From Mariniphaga anaerophila (GTDB taxonomy: Bacteria > Bacteroidota > Bacteroidia > Bacteroidales > Prolixibacteraceae): a DNA stretch of 64,000 nucleotides. Under the pieces are notes generated by a model. That model had not been told where the DNA came from, did no database searches, and saw only the letters and a program-made list of their open reading frames with translations. Positions 35,783 through 46,194 of this stretch are shown here, one piece after another. The stretch's first letter is position 1. Each line of letters begins with the position of its first letter. The translations under genes and the position numbers were made by a program. Location: the NCBI RefSeq assembly GCF_900129025.1, contig NZ_FQUM01000002.1, positions 496,001 through 560,000 on the forward strand. Direction: 5' to 3'.

Positions 35783-37369
35783 TTATTTTCTCCGGCTTAA
35801 AGGAAGAATATTCTCTTCGTCGGTTACAACAGGCGGAACAGGTTTTTTAAACACATCGTGCCTCGAAAGTGGTCGCTGGTTAATTTTCCATTCGAAGCCT
35901 TTCAGTGTTTTTTCTTCTTCGGTGAGGCTGAATAAGGGTTTGAGTATTCCTTCCGGAGCCTGCAAAAATGAGATGCGGAAAATTTTACCCTCGCGAAACC
36001 TGATGGAAATCCGGCTGCTTTCAACACGATTTAACCCGATTATTTCTTCTTCCTGGCGCGCATAATAGAGAGTTTGCCCGTTTCCGTTCACATCAATGTT
36101 ATTGAGTTCGCCGTTTACAACGTACCCCACCATCTCTTTTCCTTTAATCTGGTCGAATCGCCCGGAGTCGAGTTTCGAAATGATAAACCCGTTATTGCGG
36201 AGATGCAGCTCGTCGGGGGCATCTACTCTTTGTTTCATCTCAATTTCTTCGGCGCTTAGCTGGTGCGCTTCCGACCAAATAATGGGGTTGTTATAAAGTT
36301 GCACAACAGAATCTTTGGTAAAATAAACCAGAGAATCGCAGACTCCCTGTATGTCGGAGCGGTAAAAACGGGTTCCGTAATATGCTTTAATGAGCTTTTC
36401 CCCTTCAATTGTATCCGGCACGGTGCGGAGTGTATCTGCGTGCAAAAAAAGCGTATCTTTTTCAGAATACATCATAAAAAGGGCAGAGTCGGTTACCGTG
36501 GCAACTTCCAGCTTGTCGTTGTATTCAGACGTGTTTCCGGTAACAATTATTTGGTTGTCGAAATCCTCCATTCTGACATTTCCCAGTGCTTTCCCCTTAC
36601 CGTCTTCTTCATTGTATTTTATGTAGTTGGCTTTTAATTGCTGGGTTTCGTTATACACAACCGGATTTTTTACCAGTTCTGCTTCGCCGGTTTTGGTGTC
36701 ATACCATCCGTCTTCGGCATAAAGTGTATTGGACGAATCGCGAATGGTTGTGGGGCCAACAATGAATAACCGGCCGGTTTCAGTATTGTAAATTAGTGTG
36801 TCGCCTTCGAGGTTGTAATTGTCGTTGTATGCTTCTACATTTTTATAAAAATGAACAAGATCATCGTTCAAAAAATACTTGCCAATAACGCTGGTCAGAA
36901 TATTTGTGCTGTCCACAATTTTCCCGTTGTTTTCGTAATACCCAATATTGGCGGCCATGTCATAATCGAGGGTGTCGGTAAAAAGGGTAGTGCTTTTGTT
37001 TATCAGTTTAACATCCTGATAGGCCTGAGCAAGGCTGATATCTCCGTTGTAAAAGATTTTTTTTGCATAGAGGTTCAGTGTATCGCCCTGGTTGATGTGA
37101 ACGTTTCCGAACGCATCTACACGATTTGTCCCGGTGTATGTATAGGCGCTGTCGCACCACATTAACACATCTTTGTGCCGGATGCGCACGTTGCCCACCA
37201 AACGTTGTGCATTGGCGGCAATTTTTTCGTCGGCCTCCAGGTAATCTGCCTGTTCAATATCTACCCTTCTTTTTTCCTGAGATGAAGAAAAGAGAGAAGC
37301 AAAAATGAAAAAAACAAAAATTGCCAGTTTCCCGGTTAACCGGATTTTTTGCGTTCCGACTACCCGCAC
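35783..37369 (-). CDS. LptA/OstA-like periplasmic protein
   Basis: The protein is about 528 residues if it starts at the GTG at 37369, which gives a signal peptide (GKLAIFVFFIFASLFSSS then QEKRR). No ATG exists near the N-terminus; TTG codons at 37483 and near 37417 are alternatives. The body is beta-strand-rich repeats of the OstA/LptA type (VRIRHKDVLMWCDSAYTYTGTNRVDAFGNVHINQG and later repeats), expected to form the beta-jellyroll bridge that carries lipopolysaccharide across the periplasm. It is longer than LptA, as is usual for Bacteroidota relatives. It follows moxR and the isomerase genes, consistent with outer-membrane biogenesis. Confidence 0.82.
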   Translation of the reverse strand: MRVVGTQKIRLTGKLAIFVFFIFASLFSSSQEKRRVDIEQADYLEADEKIAANAQRLVGNVRIRHKDVLMWCDSAYTYTGTNRVDAFGNVHINQGDTLNLYAKKIFYNGDISLAQAYQDVKLINKSTTLFTDTLDYDMAANIGYYENNGKIVDSTNILTSVIGKYFLNDDLVHFYKNVEAYNDNYNLEGDTLIYNTETGRLFIVGPTTIRDSSNTLYAEDGWYDTKTGEAELVKNPVVYNETQQLKANYIKYNEEDGKGKALGNVRMEDFDNQIIVTGNTSEYNDKLEVATVTDSALFMMYSEKDTLFLHADTLRTVPDTIEGEKLIKAYYGTRFYRSDIQGVCDSLVYFTKDSVVQLYNNPIIWSEAHQLSAEEIEMKQRVDAPDELHLRNNGFIISKLDSGRFDQIKGKEMVGYVVNGELNNIDVNGNGQTLYYARQEEEIIGLNRVESSRISIRFREGKIFRISFLQAPEGILKPLFSLTEEEKTLKGFEWKINQRPLSRHDVFKKPVPPVVTDEENILPLSRRK

Positions 37370-37466
37370 GGGAGTTTGCCGTTGTGCTGATTCTCTATTT
37401 TTTTTACAGAATGTCAAAATTTGTAGTTTTCTGTTTTGCGATAAATAATGCGGTTGAACAGGGCTT

Positions 37467-38429
37467 TTACAGCAGTTTCTCAATAATTTTTTCCGCTGAA
37501 ATATTTTCAGCTTCGGCTTTGTAGTTTTTAATAATACGGTGCCTTAAAATAGACGGTGCCACGGCCTTTACATCTTTTATGTCGGGCGAATATTTTCCGT
37601 GAAGTGCTGCGTAGGTTTTTGCTCCTAGAACCAGGTACTGCGATGCACGTGGCCCGGCGCCCCATTTCAGATACTGGTCGGACACGGGGTCTGCCATTTC
37701 GCTTCCGGGACGGGTTTTTGCAGCCAGTGTAACGGCATAATTCAAAACATTGTCGTTTATCGGTATTTTCCGGATGACGTTCTGAAAATAGATGATCTCT
37801 TCGCGGGATATTACTGCATTTAAATCGAACTGCAGCGTTGATGTTGTATTTTTTACGATGGTAAGTTCGTCTTCGTATTTCGGGTAATCAAGCCACACCG
37901 AAAACATAAAACGGTCGAGCTGAGCCTCGGGCAGGGGATAGGTTCCTTCCTGCTCAATCGGGTTTTGGGTAGCCAGCACAAAAAACGGTTTTTCCAGCTC
38001 GAAGCGTTTTCCGGCCGCTGTTATGGCGCGTTCCTGCATGGCTTCGAGCAGTGCAGATTGCGTTTTGGGCGGTGTCCTGTTTATTTCATCTGCCAGAATA
38101 ACATTGGAAAACAGTGGCCCCTGAATGAATTTGAACTGGCGGTCTTTGTCCAGAATTTCGGTACCAATTATGTCTGATGGCATTAAATCCGGGGTGAACT
38201 GAATGCGGTTGTATTTTAATCCCAGCGTTTTTGAGATGGTGGTTACCAGAAGTGTTTTTGCCAGCCCGGGAACTCCAACCAGCAGAACATGCCCGCGGCT
38301 GAACAGCGACACCAAAACCTGAGTGATTATTTCATCCTGACCATAAATAACTTTCGAGATTTCAGCTTTTAGTTCGTCGTACTTCCCGCGCAGTGCATCC
38401 AGCGCTTCCACATCGTTTTTAAAGTTCAT
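37467..38429 (-). CDS. MoxR-family AAA+ ATPase
   Basis: The 320-residue MoxR ATPase shows Walker A GVPGLAKT (near residue 52), Walker B VILADEINRTPPKTQSALLEAM (near 110), sensor motif FVLATQNPIEQEGTYPLPEAQLDRF (near 150-175) and the C-terminal lid. MoxR proteins act as chaperones that help mature protein complexes. A DUF58/VWA partner normally follows, but here the next gene is the LptA-like gene. It lies 35 nt after surA, in the same operon as the periplasmic isomerases. Confidence 0.92.
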   Translation of the reverse strand: MNFKNDVEALDALRGKYDELKAEISKVIYGQDEIITQVLVSLFSRGHVLLVGVPGLAKTLLVTTISKTLGLKYNRIQFTPDLMPSDIIGTEILDKDRQFKFIQGPLFSNVILADEINRTPPKTQSALLEAMQERAITAAGKRFELEKPFFVLATQNPIEQEGTYPLPEAQLDRFMFSVWLDYPKYEDELTIVKNTTSTLQFDLNAVISREEIIYFQNVIRKIPINDNVLNYAVTLAAKTRPGSEMADPVSDQYLKWGAGPRASQYLVLGAKTYAALHGKYSPDIKDVKAVAPSILRHRIIKNYKAEAENISAEKIIEKLL

Positions 38430-38464
38430 TTTTACAAATTACTTTTAATAAAGGGGGTATCGGA

Positions 38465-39823
38465 TTATTTTACCCAGTTGTCGAATTCGAAATTGCAGTT
38501 AGCGTAGGTGTTATCAATTCTGATATACGTTTGAGCCTGTTTGTCTGCAATCCATTTTTGCAGTGTTTCTTCTCGTTTTTTAGCAAGAAATAAATCAGAC
38601 AATTGCTGGTAGTCGTTTTGCAGGTTTGCTTTGTGCCCTTCAATTTTATCTACCATTTTAATGATGGTGTAAACTGATTGCCGGCTTTCTGAATCAACGG
38701 TTTCAATGGGGTCGGAGATTTCCCCGATTTTGAGCGTGGAAACTACCTTACTTACGTTTCCTTCCAACTCTTCCAGTGTGAATTTTGATGACAATGTATT
38801 TGGGTTGATGGCCAGCCCGCCGTTATTTCTTGTGTTTTTGTCTGATGAAAACCGTGCTGCTGCCTGGGCAAACGAAATTTCTTCTTTGCGGATTAGGTTT
38901 GCCAGACTGTCCAGCCTGCTAACGGCCAGTTCTTTTGCCTCCGGAGAAACTTTTGGTGTCATCAAAATATGGCGGGTATTTACTTTGTCGCCGCGTCTGT
39001 CAATGAGCTGAATAATATGATACCCAAATTCACTTTTTACCACATTTGAAACTTTGTCTCCTCTCAGGTTGAATGCCGCTGCGGCATATTCAGGGTCGAG
39101 CTGGGCACGTCCCAGGTAGCCGATTTCTCCACCGTTTCCTGCAGACGGCCCTTCAGAATACAGAACGGCCATGGCAGCAAAACTTGAGCCTCCTTCTATT
39201 CTTTTTTTCAACTCACGAAGTTCAGCTTTTACGCGGTTTTCTTCTTCCAGCTCTATTTCCGGACGCATGGTAATCTGTGCATATTCGTACTGCGTCGGAA
39301 TTATCGGAACTTCCTCTTCGGGCAGGGTGCGGAAAAACTGGCGAACTTCAGACGGAGTAACCGTAATGTCCTGAATGATTTTGTTACGCATTTGTGAACT
39401 CAACAGCTGATCCCGAATTACCAGTCGCATTTCTGCTTTGATGTCGGCAATCGGTTTTTTGAAGAAGCTCTCCACGGCATTTTCTGAACCGAAGTGTGCC
39501 ACGTACATTTGAATCTGTCCGTCCATCTGCTGGTTTACCTGGCTGTCGGTAACTTCAATAAGCGTATCCAGTTCGGCTTCTGCAACAAGCAACTTATCGA
39601 TGAGGAAATTTTCGAGGATTTCGCATTTCATGTCGCCGTCAGAAGTTATTCCCTGCGCCTGCTGATCCATGTACATTTTTTCGATGTCAGACTTTAGCAC
39701 AATATTTCCGCCAACTACTGCAACAATCTGGTCTACCACTTTGTCCTGGGCAAAAACACTGTTTGTTGCAAAAATGGCAAATAGTGCAAAAACTGCTATT
39801 TGTAATGCGTTATTTTGTCTCAT
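38465..39823 (-). CDS. SurA-like periplasmic peptidyl-prolyl isomerase
   Basis: The 452-residue protein has a signal peptide (ending NSVFA then QDKVVDQIVAVVGG), a SurA-type N-terminal chaperone domain (about 27-165) and two PpiC/parvulin domains (about 175-280, ending SEFGYHIIQLIDRR, and 284-390, beginning NTRHILMTPK). It is expected to escort outer-membrane proteins through the periplasm. Its start overlaps the end of the preceding lipoprotein gene by 14 nt, so the two are tightly co-translated. Confidence 0.92.
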   Translation of the reverse strand: MRQNNALQIAVFALFAIFATNSVFAQDKVVDQIVAVVGGNIVLKSDIEKMYMDQQAQGITSDGDMKCEILENFLIDKLLVAEAELDTLIEVTDSQVNQQMDGQIQMYVAHFGSENAVESFFKKPIADIKAEMRLVIRDQLLSSQMRNKIIQDITVTPSEVRQFFRTLPEEEVPIIPTQYEYAQITMRPEIELEEENRVKAELRELKKRIEGGSSFAAMAVLYSEGPSAGNGGEIGYLGRAQLDPEYAAAAFNLRGDKVSNVVKSEFGYHIIQLIDRRGDKVNTRHILMTPKVSPEAKELAVSRLDSLANLIRKEEISFAQAAARFSSDKNTRNNGGLAINPNTLSSKFTLEELEGNVSKVVSTLKIGEISDPIETVDSESRQSVYTIIKMVDKIEGHKANLQNDYQQLSDLFLAKKREETLQKWIADKQAQTYIRIDNTYANCNFEFDNWVK

Positions 39824-40688
39824 CTGTTTCTGAATTATAAATTTTAAAATTGTTTCTATTAACTCCTTCCTGAAAGATGTTGTCTTCTAATTCTTTCAAG
39901 AATGTAATTTTTCTACGGTTCAAAATTAAACTTTTAATGTTATCCTGCACATAATCTACCGGACCTTGTTCATTTTTCAGCATGTAGTCCTGAATGGCAA
40001 CCAGGTAATAGTAGCTGGAGTCGGCATATTCAATAAACTGGTTTCGGGGCAGAAACTGCTCCGGATTTTCTATTGTAATCGGAATGTTTTGCATTACCGC
40101 GTCCAGTTCAATCCATTTGTCGGCATATATTGCAAAACTTTTAGCGTATTGCAGGCAGTAGTCGCGTATTTCGTCAATGCCGGGCGCAGATGTGTCACTG
40201 GCCAGGTCTTTTAACGTTTCGGGGTTTGCAAAATCAGCCGGAACCTTCATGAAAATTGCTTTTACAATGGCCTTTGCCAGTTTGAAATTTTCGGCGTTTT
40301 TCGAATAGTAATCCATTATTTTCGAATTACTAACCGTGGTATCCATGCGTTGCGCCATTAATTCGTTTTTATACCTGAACACAATTAGTGAGTTTCGGTA
40401 TTCCTGAAGTTCGCGGGAAACATCTTTCAATTCCGACGAAAGGTTTTCTTCTGCTTTTTGCAAAACTAGTTCCTGCCTTACCCATTTTCTCATGTAATCG
40501 CCGGCCATTGCAGCACTGTCTTCCGGTGCCAGATTGTTGGGAATTACAGCAGCTACCTCGGAGAGAAATAATTTTTTCTCGCCAACTTTAGCAACTACTT
40601 TTTGGTTGTCGGGTCTGTTGTGTTCACACCCGAAAACTACCAAAGCAGCTACAAACAAAAAATAGTATTTGAAAAAACGCCTAAACAT
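39810..40688 (-). CDS. SurA-N-like lipoprotein without a PpiC domain
   Basis: The 292-residue protein has a lipoprotein signal (FLFVAALVVFGC) and a region like the SurA N-terminal helical domain (VVAKVGEKKLFLSEVAAVIP, then MRKWVRQELVLQKAE). I cannot see the parvulin signature (HILF...G-hydrophobic-H). It overlaps the ppiC gene before it by 8 nt and surA after it by 14 nt. It is probably a periplasmic chaperone working with its neighbours; the function is inferred from context. Confidence 0.8.
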   Translation of the reverse strand: MFRRFFKYYFLFVAALVVFGCEHNRPDNQKVVAKVGEKKLFLSEVAAVIPNNLAPEDSAAMAGDYMRKWVRQELVLQKAEENLSSELKDVSRELQEYRNSLIVFRYKNELMAQRMDTTVSNSKIMDYYSKNAENFKLAKAIVKAIFMKVPADFANPETLKDLASDTSAPGIDEIRDYCLQYAKSFAIYADKWIELDAVMQNIPITIENPEQFLPRNQFIEYADSSYYYLVAIQDYMLKNEQGPVDYVQDNIKSLILNRRKITFLKELEDNIFQEGVNRNNFKIYNSETDETK

Positions 40689-42579
40689 TCGGTATCGATT
40701 TCAGTAGTTTTTTGTTGACTTTTATTTTGTATTTTTTTCGTAGTGCTTTTATCCAGTTTTGCTCCAGGTAATTTTGGTATTCAGAAATGTAAAGGCCCCT
40801 TGCTTCGTCCAGCGTTTTTGGTTCAGGAGGGAAAACATCGCCTCTTACAAATGTAAGTTCGGGATTAAACCCGGCCGGTTTTGTTCCGTTCCAAACGTAA
40901 TAATCTACGGTTGAGTTAGTGCCTTTTTCCCAGGCGCCTGATTCAATTCGTATGAGTTGCTCTTCTTTGTTAATTAAATCTTCTATTTCCGTCGGAGGCA
41001 TATTTGCTTCAAAATAGTTTTCGGCTTCCTGCCTTGCTGCTTCATTTTTACAGGAAATAACCAACCCTTTAAAACGTTCTCCCCATTTGAACTCTCCTTT
41101 GCTTTTGTTGTAAAAAGCTTCCAGCCCGGTGCTGTCTTGTGTTGCAAAGCTCCACACTTTTTCGTCCATAATATTGAACAGCAAAAGTCCGTCGTGGTAC
41201 TCCTGCATCAGGTAGTTAAAGTCGGGATATTTTTTTTCGAGCTGCGAATCTTCAAACGCAATTATTTCGGCGTCGGTCCATTCATTAAAATGGTTCGAAT
41301 AATTTCCGGTTGTAATGTTTTTATTCTGAAGGTAGCGTGTAAAATCTTCGGTAAGAAAATCTTTGCCGGCAAATGAAAACAGAAGCAGGTTTTCCGGTTG
41401 GTCTTTTCCGATTTTTGCTGATTGTATTTTCTGAAGATTGTCGATATTCTCTTCAAAACCGTACTCTTTTTTCAGTTTGTCGATAAAAACTTTACGGGTG
41501 CTGTTGCTCCGTTCGGGATCCCTTTTAATCCGGGCTTCAATGTCGGCACGGACTTCTTCGAGCGAAGGCACCGGTTTTTCGCCCAGCTTTTTTATGATGT
41601 GAAACCCATAATCGGTCACTATTGGTTCAGAAATATCACCAATGTTTTTCAGGGCAAAAGCGGGCGTTGCAAATTCCGGAATCATCCTTCCGGCAGAAAA
41701 CCAAGCCATTTTTCCGCCTTGCGCGGCCGATCGCTTGTCGTCTGAATGGTTTTGAGCCATTTCTGCAAAATCTGCCCCGTTGAGCAGCGCCCGGTAAATG
41801 GAGTCGATTTCAGATTTCATTTGCGTTTTGTCGAACCCTGTTTCTTCCTGCGGAAACATTTTCATGATGTGTGCCACCTGAATTTCGCCCTTGTTTTTGC
41901 GTACATCATGTACCTGTATGAGATGGTACCCAAACGCCGAACGCACCGGTTCAGAAATTTCACCGACAGGCGTGGTAAACGCTGCATTTTCAAACGGGGT
42001 TACCATTTGAAATGCCGTGAAATATCCCAGATGCCCTTTGTTGGATTTTGCTGAAGGATCTTCGCTGTATTCAATGGCCGCGTTGCCAAAGTTCCTTCCA
42101 TTCAGAATTTCTTCCCGTACATTAAGCGCTTTATTTCGAGCGGCTTGTTCCTGTTCCGGAGTAGCATCTTCCGGTAATCTGAAAAGGATATGACTAGCGT
42201 CCACCTCTTTTTGCATACGCCGATGCAATTCTTCAATGAGTTGCTCATCGTATTGCATGTCGGTAAGGTACGGAGCAGCAAGCTCTTTCCTGTATCCGGC
42301 CAGCTCTTCTCTGAATGAGCTGATTGTATCCATTTTCAAATCCATGGCCTCAACCACTTTCAACTTAAAATTGACATACAGATCCAAGTAATCTTTCGGC
42401 GATTTTACGTCTGCCTGATCCAACAGATTCTGGTTGTTCTTCCGGTAGATCCGTTCGAATTCCTGCTTTGTAATTTCTGTGTTGCCAATCTTAATAAGCA
42501 CTTCTTTTTTTTGCGCTTCAGCCAGATTGAAAAAAGAAAATGTCGTTGCAAAAACAAGCGATAGAAATATCCCTTTCAT
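40681..42579 (-). CDS. periplasmic peptidyl-prolyl isomerase with two parvulin domains
   Basis: The 632-residue protein has a signal peptide (ending LAEA then QKK). It has an N-terminal SurA-like helical domain, and two PpiC domains: VDASHILFRL...SAFGYHLIQVHD (about 127-225) and IQVAHIMKMF...DYGFHIIKKLG (about 232-335). A C-terminal region of about 290 residues (FAGKDFLTEDFTRYL onwards) has no motif that I recognise. It is the first of three isomerase/chaperone genes and begins 13 nt after guaB. Confidence 0.92.
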   Translation of the reverse strand: MKGIFLSLVFATTFSFFNLAEAQKKEVLIKIGNTEITKQEFERIYRKNNQNLLDQADVKSPKDYLDLYVNFKLKVVEAMDLKMDTISSFREELAGYRKELAAPYLTDMQYDEQLIEELHRRMQKEVDASHILFRLPEDATPEQEQAARNKALNVREEILNGRNFGNAAIEYSEDPSAKSNKGHLGYFTAFQMVTPFENAAFTTPVGEISEPVRSAFGYHLIQVHDVRKNKGEIQVAHIMKMFPQEETGFDKTQMKSEIDSIYRALLNGADFAEMAQNHSDDKRSAAQGGKMAWFSAGRMIPEFATPAFALKNIGDISEPIVTDYGFHIIKKLGEKPVPSLEEVRADIEARIKRDPERSNSTRKVFIDKLKKEYGFEENIDNLQKIQSAKIGKDQPENLLLFSFAGKDFLTEDFTRYLQNKNITTGNYSNHFNEWTDAEIIAFEDSQLEKKYPDFNYLMQEYHDGLLLFNIMDEKVWSFATQDSTGLEAFYNKSKGEFKWGERFKGLVISCKNEAARQEAENYFEANMPPTEIEDLINKEEQLIRIESGAWEKGTNSTVDYYVWNGTKPAGFNPELTFVRGDVFPPEPKTLDEARGLYISEYQNYLEQNWIKALRKKYKIKVNKKLLKSIPNV

Positions 42580-42592
42580 ACCAGTTATTCAT

Positions 42593-44065
42593 TTATCTGC
42601 TACTGTAGTTTGGTGCCTCGCGGGTAATGGCAACATCGTGCGGGTGACTTTCCAGCACTCCTGCACTGGTAATTCTTGTGAATTTAGCCAGGTGCAATTG
42701 TTCGATATTTCTTGAGCCACAATATCCCATGCCGGCTCTCAGTCCGCCAAGTAGCTGGTACAAAACTTCATATAAAGTTCCTTTGTAAGGTACACGTGCA
42801 GCAATTCCTTCGGGTACGAGTTTTTTGATGTCTTCTTCCATATCCTGGAAATAGCGGTCTTTCGAACCTTTTTGCATTGCTTCCAGAGAACCCATTCCGC
42901 GGTACGATTTGAATTTCCGTCCCTGGTAGAGAATGGTTTCGCCGGGTGATTCTTCAACACCGGCAAACAGGCCTCCTGCCATAACCGAGTTGGCGCCGGC
43001 AGCAATGGCTTTAACAATATCTCCAGAATAACGAATTCCGCCGTCGGCAATTACCGGTGCTCCGCTGCCTTTAATGGCTTTTGATACCGCATAAATTGCT
43101 GAAAGCTGGGGAATACCAACACCGGCAATAATACGTGTGGTACAAATAGACCCGGGGCCAATTCCAACTTTTACTGCGTCGGCTCCTGCATTAACAAGTG
43201 CTTTGGCAGCTTCTCCTGTTCCAATGTTCCCGGCAACAATATCTTTTTCGGGGTATTTTGCTTTAATTTTTTTCAGCATTTCCACTACTCCTCTGGAGTG
43301 TCCGTGTGCAGTGTCGAGAACCAGCGCATCAACCTGTGCTTTAATCAGCTCGTCCACACGTTCCATGGTATCTCCGGCAATGCCAATTCCGGCAGCTACT
43401 CTTAACCGGCCTTTTTCGTCTTTGCAAGCCAGCGGTTTGTCCTTGGCTTTGGTAATATCTTTATATGTAACCAGGCCAATTAATTTATTGTTTTTGTCAA
43501 CTACCGGCAGTTTTTCAATTTTGTAATGCTGAAGAATTTCAGCTGCTTTTTCCAGGTCGGTAGATTCGGTGGTAGTTACCAGATTTTTACTGGTCATAAC
43601 CTGTTTTATGGGGCGCTTCATGTCTTTTTCGAACCGTAGGTCGCGGTTGGTGACAATCCCTTGCAAATGGTTATCCTTGTCGACTACCGGAATTCCGCCT
43701 ATTTTATAGAGCGACATAATTCCCAACGCATCGGCAACTGTTTTTTCCTGAGTAATGGTTATTGGGTCGTAAATCATCCCGTTTTCAGCTCTTTTTACAG
43801 TAGTTACCTGATGAGCCTGCTCTTCAATATCCATGTTTTTATGGATAACGCCAATACCACCTTCCCGGGCAATGGCAATAGCCATTTTGTGTTCAGTAAC
43901 TGTATCCATGGCGGCTGTTACAATAGGAGCATTTATTTTAATAGAGCGTGTAAAGTGGGATGTGAGCTCTACTTCTCGGGGTAAAACTTCTGAATATGAA
44001 GGAACTAAAAGAACATCGTCGAATGTTAAGCCTTCAAAAATTACTTTGTCGGAAAGAAATGACAT
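42593..44065 (-). CDS. guaB: inosine-5'-monophosphate dehydrogenase
   Basis: GuaB oxidises IMP to XMP with NAD+, the rate-limiting step to GMP. The 490-residue protein has the TIM barrel with the catalytic Cys308 in GPGSICTTR and the flap region [19 protein letters not shown]. Two CBS domains (about 100-150 and 160-210) interrupt the barrel, as in full-length bacterial enzymes. It heads the operon that continues with the three isomerases, moxR and the LptA-like gene. Confidence 0.97.
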   Translation of the reverse strand: MSFLSDKVIFEGLTFDDVLLVPSYSEVLPREVELTSHFTRSIKINAPIVTAAMDTVTEHKMAIAIAREGGIGVIHKNMDIEEQAHQVTTVKRAENGMIYDPITITQEKTVADALGIMSLYKIGGIPVVDKDNHLQGIVTNRDLRFEKDMKRPIKQVMTSKNLVTTTESTDLEKAAEILQHYKIEKLPVVDKNNKLIGLVTYKDITKAKDKPLACKDEKGRLRVAAGIGIAGDTMERVDELIKAQVDALVLDTAHGHSRGVVEMLKKIKAKYPEKDIVAGNIGTGEAAKALVNAGADAVKVGIGPGSICTTRIIAGVGIPQLSAIYAVSKAIKGSGAPVIADGGIRYSGDIVKAIAAGANSVMAGGLFAGVEESPGETILYQGRKFKSYRGMGSLEAMQKGSKDRYFQDMEEDIKKLVPEGIAARVPYKGTLYEVLYQLLGGLRAGMGYCGSRNIEQLHLAKFTRITSAGVLESHPHDVAITREAPNYSSR

Positions 44066-44094
44066 GGGCTACTTTTTTAATTAAAATTGAAGCG

Positions 44095-44102
44095 CAAAAT
44101 TA
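44095..44102 (-). promoter_or_regulatory. -7 element of guaB
   Basis: TAATTTTG (44102-44095), an exact TAnnTTTG match 29 nt before the guaB ATG, without a well-spaced TTG. Confidence 0.55.
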
Positions 44103-44246
44103 CAAAAAATTAGGTTATTGCTGTTTAAATAGATGCAGAATGCCGACTTTCATAATAATAAAAATTGTTAAACCTATTAATCAGCAGGAAATATTAATTT
44201 TACCGGCAGCTGGTTCAGTTAAAAAAGAAGCATGCTGATTTATTAA

Positions 44247-46154
44247 ATGGAGAGTTTTGAGCAAATATTGAACCGTTACTGGGGGTATGATAACTTCAGG
44301 CCGTTGCAGCTGGATATTATCAAATCGGTTGCAGCCGGAAAAGATACACTGGGGCTGATGCCAACCGGCGGAGGAAAGTCTATCACTTTTCAGGTTTTTT
44401 CGCTTTCGAAGGAAGGGATTTGCATTGTGGTAACGCCGCTTATTGCCCTGATGAAAGACCAGGTGGAGAACCTTGCCAAAAAGGGAATTAAGGCGCTGAA
44501 AATTCACAGTGGTATGTCGCACATGGAAATCAGGGTTACGCTGGATAATGCCGTGTGGGGAAAATATAAATTTCTTTATGTTTCGCCGGAAAGGCTGAAC
44601 TCGGAGTATTTTAAGGAGCGCCTGGCTAAAATGGATGTTAACCTGATTGCAGTCGACGAAGCGCATTGTATTTCGCAGTGGGGTTACGATTTTAGGCCGA
44701 GTTACCTGAATATTGTTCAGCTGCGCGAACTGTTACCCGATGTGAATTTTCTTGCCCTGACTGCCACTGCAACTCCAAAAGTGGTAGAGGATATTCAGGA
44801 CAGGCTGGGGTTTGAAAAACACAACGTGCTGAGCATGTCGTTTCAGCGCGAGAACCTGACCTATTTGGTGCGTTCCCGGGAGAATAAAGCGGGATATTTG
44901 CTCAACAGCCTGAAAAATGTGAAAGGCTCCGGAGTAGTATATGTACGTAGCCGAAAAGGTACCCGCGAAATAGCAGCAGAATTGAAGAAGAATGGTGTTG
45001 CAGCCGATTTTTATCATGCCGGGTTGAGTTCATGGGTGCGTAGCGAAAAGCAGGACGAGTGGTTGTCCGGAAAAACGCGGGTGATTGTCGCCACCAATGC
45101 TTTTGGTATGGGGATCGACAAGCCCGATGTGCGTTTTGTAATTCACGTAGATCCGCCCGATTCTTTGGAAGCCTATTTTCAGGAAGCGGGCAGGGCAGGC
45201 CGCGACGGGAAAAAGGCTGCGGCGGTGTTGTTGTTTAACAAGGCCGACCAAACCAAGTTAAAAAAGCATGTTTCGGTTGCTTTTCCTGCGGTAGATAATA
45301 TTAAGCGAATTTACCAGGCGTTGTGCAATTACCTTCAGGTTGCTGAAGGATACGGAAAAGGGCAGTCGTTTGAATTTAGCATTCAGGATTTTGCCCAAAC
45401 GTTTAAATTTCAGCAGACGATGATTTACAGCAGTTTGAAAATTCTGCAACGGGAAGGCTATGTGGAGTTTTCCGAAGAGGTAGATAATCCTTCGCGCATT
45501 TATTTTGCGGTTTCGCGCGACGAACTGTACAAATTTCAGGTTGCCAATGCCGCTGTCGATTCGTTTATAAAACTGGTGTTGCGTTCATACACAGGCCTTT
45601 TTAACGGCTATGTAAATATTGACGAAGAGTTGCTTGCCAGATGGGCAGGAATTGATCAGGAAAAAGTTTACAGCTATTTGAAGCACCTCCGCAAATCAAA
45701 AATAATTGATTATGTGCCGCGTAACCGAACGCCACTGGTTTATTTCAGTAAAGAACGAATCAGCCTGAGCCGGCTTAAGATTTCGAAAGAGAATTACGAT
45801 TTTCGGAAAAAAGATTTTCTGGAAAGGGTGAATTCTGTGATTCATTATGCTACCAGCACAACCACCTGCAGAAGCCAGTTGCTCTTGCAATATTTTGGAG
45901 AAGATGATTCGCCCGAATGCGGCACGTGCGATGTGTGCAAGGCGATGCATAAAATTGGGCTGAGTTCGTTTGAGTTTACCGACATAAGCAAACAGGTAAA
46001 AAAGGTTCTGGAAACTCCCTGTTCCTATGAAACGCTTTTGTTAAAACTGAAAGGAAACCGCGAAAAAGCAATGGAAGTTTTGAGGTGGTTGCTGGATAAT
46101 AATAATGTGGTAACCCGTGTTGACAGGAAGCTGGAGTGGAGTGAGGATATTTGA
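44247..46154 (+). CDS. recQ: RecQ-family ATP-dependent DNA helicase
   Basis: RecQ unwinds DNA 3'-5' during recombination and fork repair. The 635-residue protein shows Walker A PTGGGKS (near 41), the DEAH box AVDEAHCISQWGYDFRPSY, motif III TATATP, and motif VI AFGMGIDKPDVRFVIHVDPP...QEAGRAGRDG. A winged-helix region and a zinc cluster (TCRSQLLLQYFG...CGTCDVC, four Cys) follow. No HRDC domain is visible at the C-terminus. The gene is divergent from guaB and convergent with the esterase gene. Confidence 0.95.
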   Translation: MESFEQILNRYWGYDNFRPLQLDIIKSVAAGKDTLGLMPTGGGKSITFQVFSLSKEGICIVVTPLIALMKDQVENLAKKGIKALKIHSGMSHMEIRVTLDNAVWGKYKFLYVSPERLNSEYFKERLAKMDVNLIAVDEAHCISQWGYDFRPSYLNIVQLRELLPDVNFLALTATATPKVVEDIQDRLGFEKHNVLSMSFQRENLTYLVRSRENKAGYLLNSLKNVKGSGVVYVRSRKGTREIAAELKKNGVAADFYHAGLSSWVRSEKQDEWLSGKTRVIVATNAFGMGIDKPDVRFVIHVDPPDSLEAYFQEAGRAGRDGKKAAAVLLFNKADQTKLKKHVSVAFPAVDNIKRIYQALCNYLQVAEGYGKGQSFEFSIQDFAQTFKFQQTMIYSSLKILQREGYVEFSEEVDNPSRIYFAVSRDELYKFQVANAAVDSFIKLVLRSYTGLFNGYVNIDEELLARWAGIDQEKVYSYLKHLRKSKIIDYVPRNRTPLVYFSKERISLSRLKISKENYDFRKKDFLERVNSVIHYATSTTTCRSQLLLQYFGEDDSPECGTCDVCKAMHKIGLSSFEFTDISKQVKKVLETPCSYETLLLKLKGNREKAMEVLRWLLDNNNVVTRVDRKLEWSEDI

Positions 46155-46194
46155 AAACTCCGTCCTTTTTTGAAATGCAGAAACCATCTTCAGC

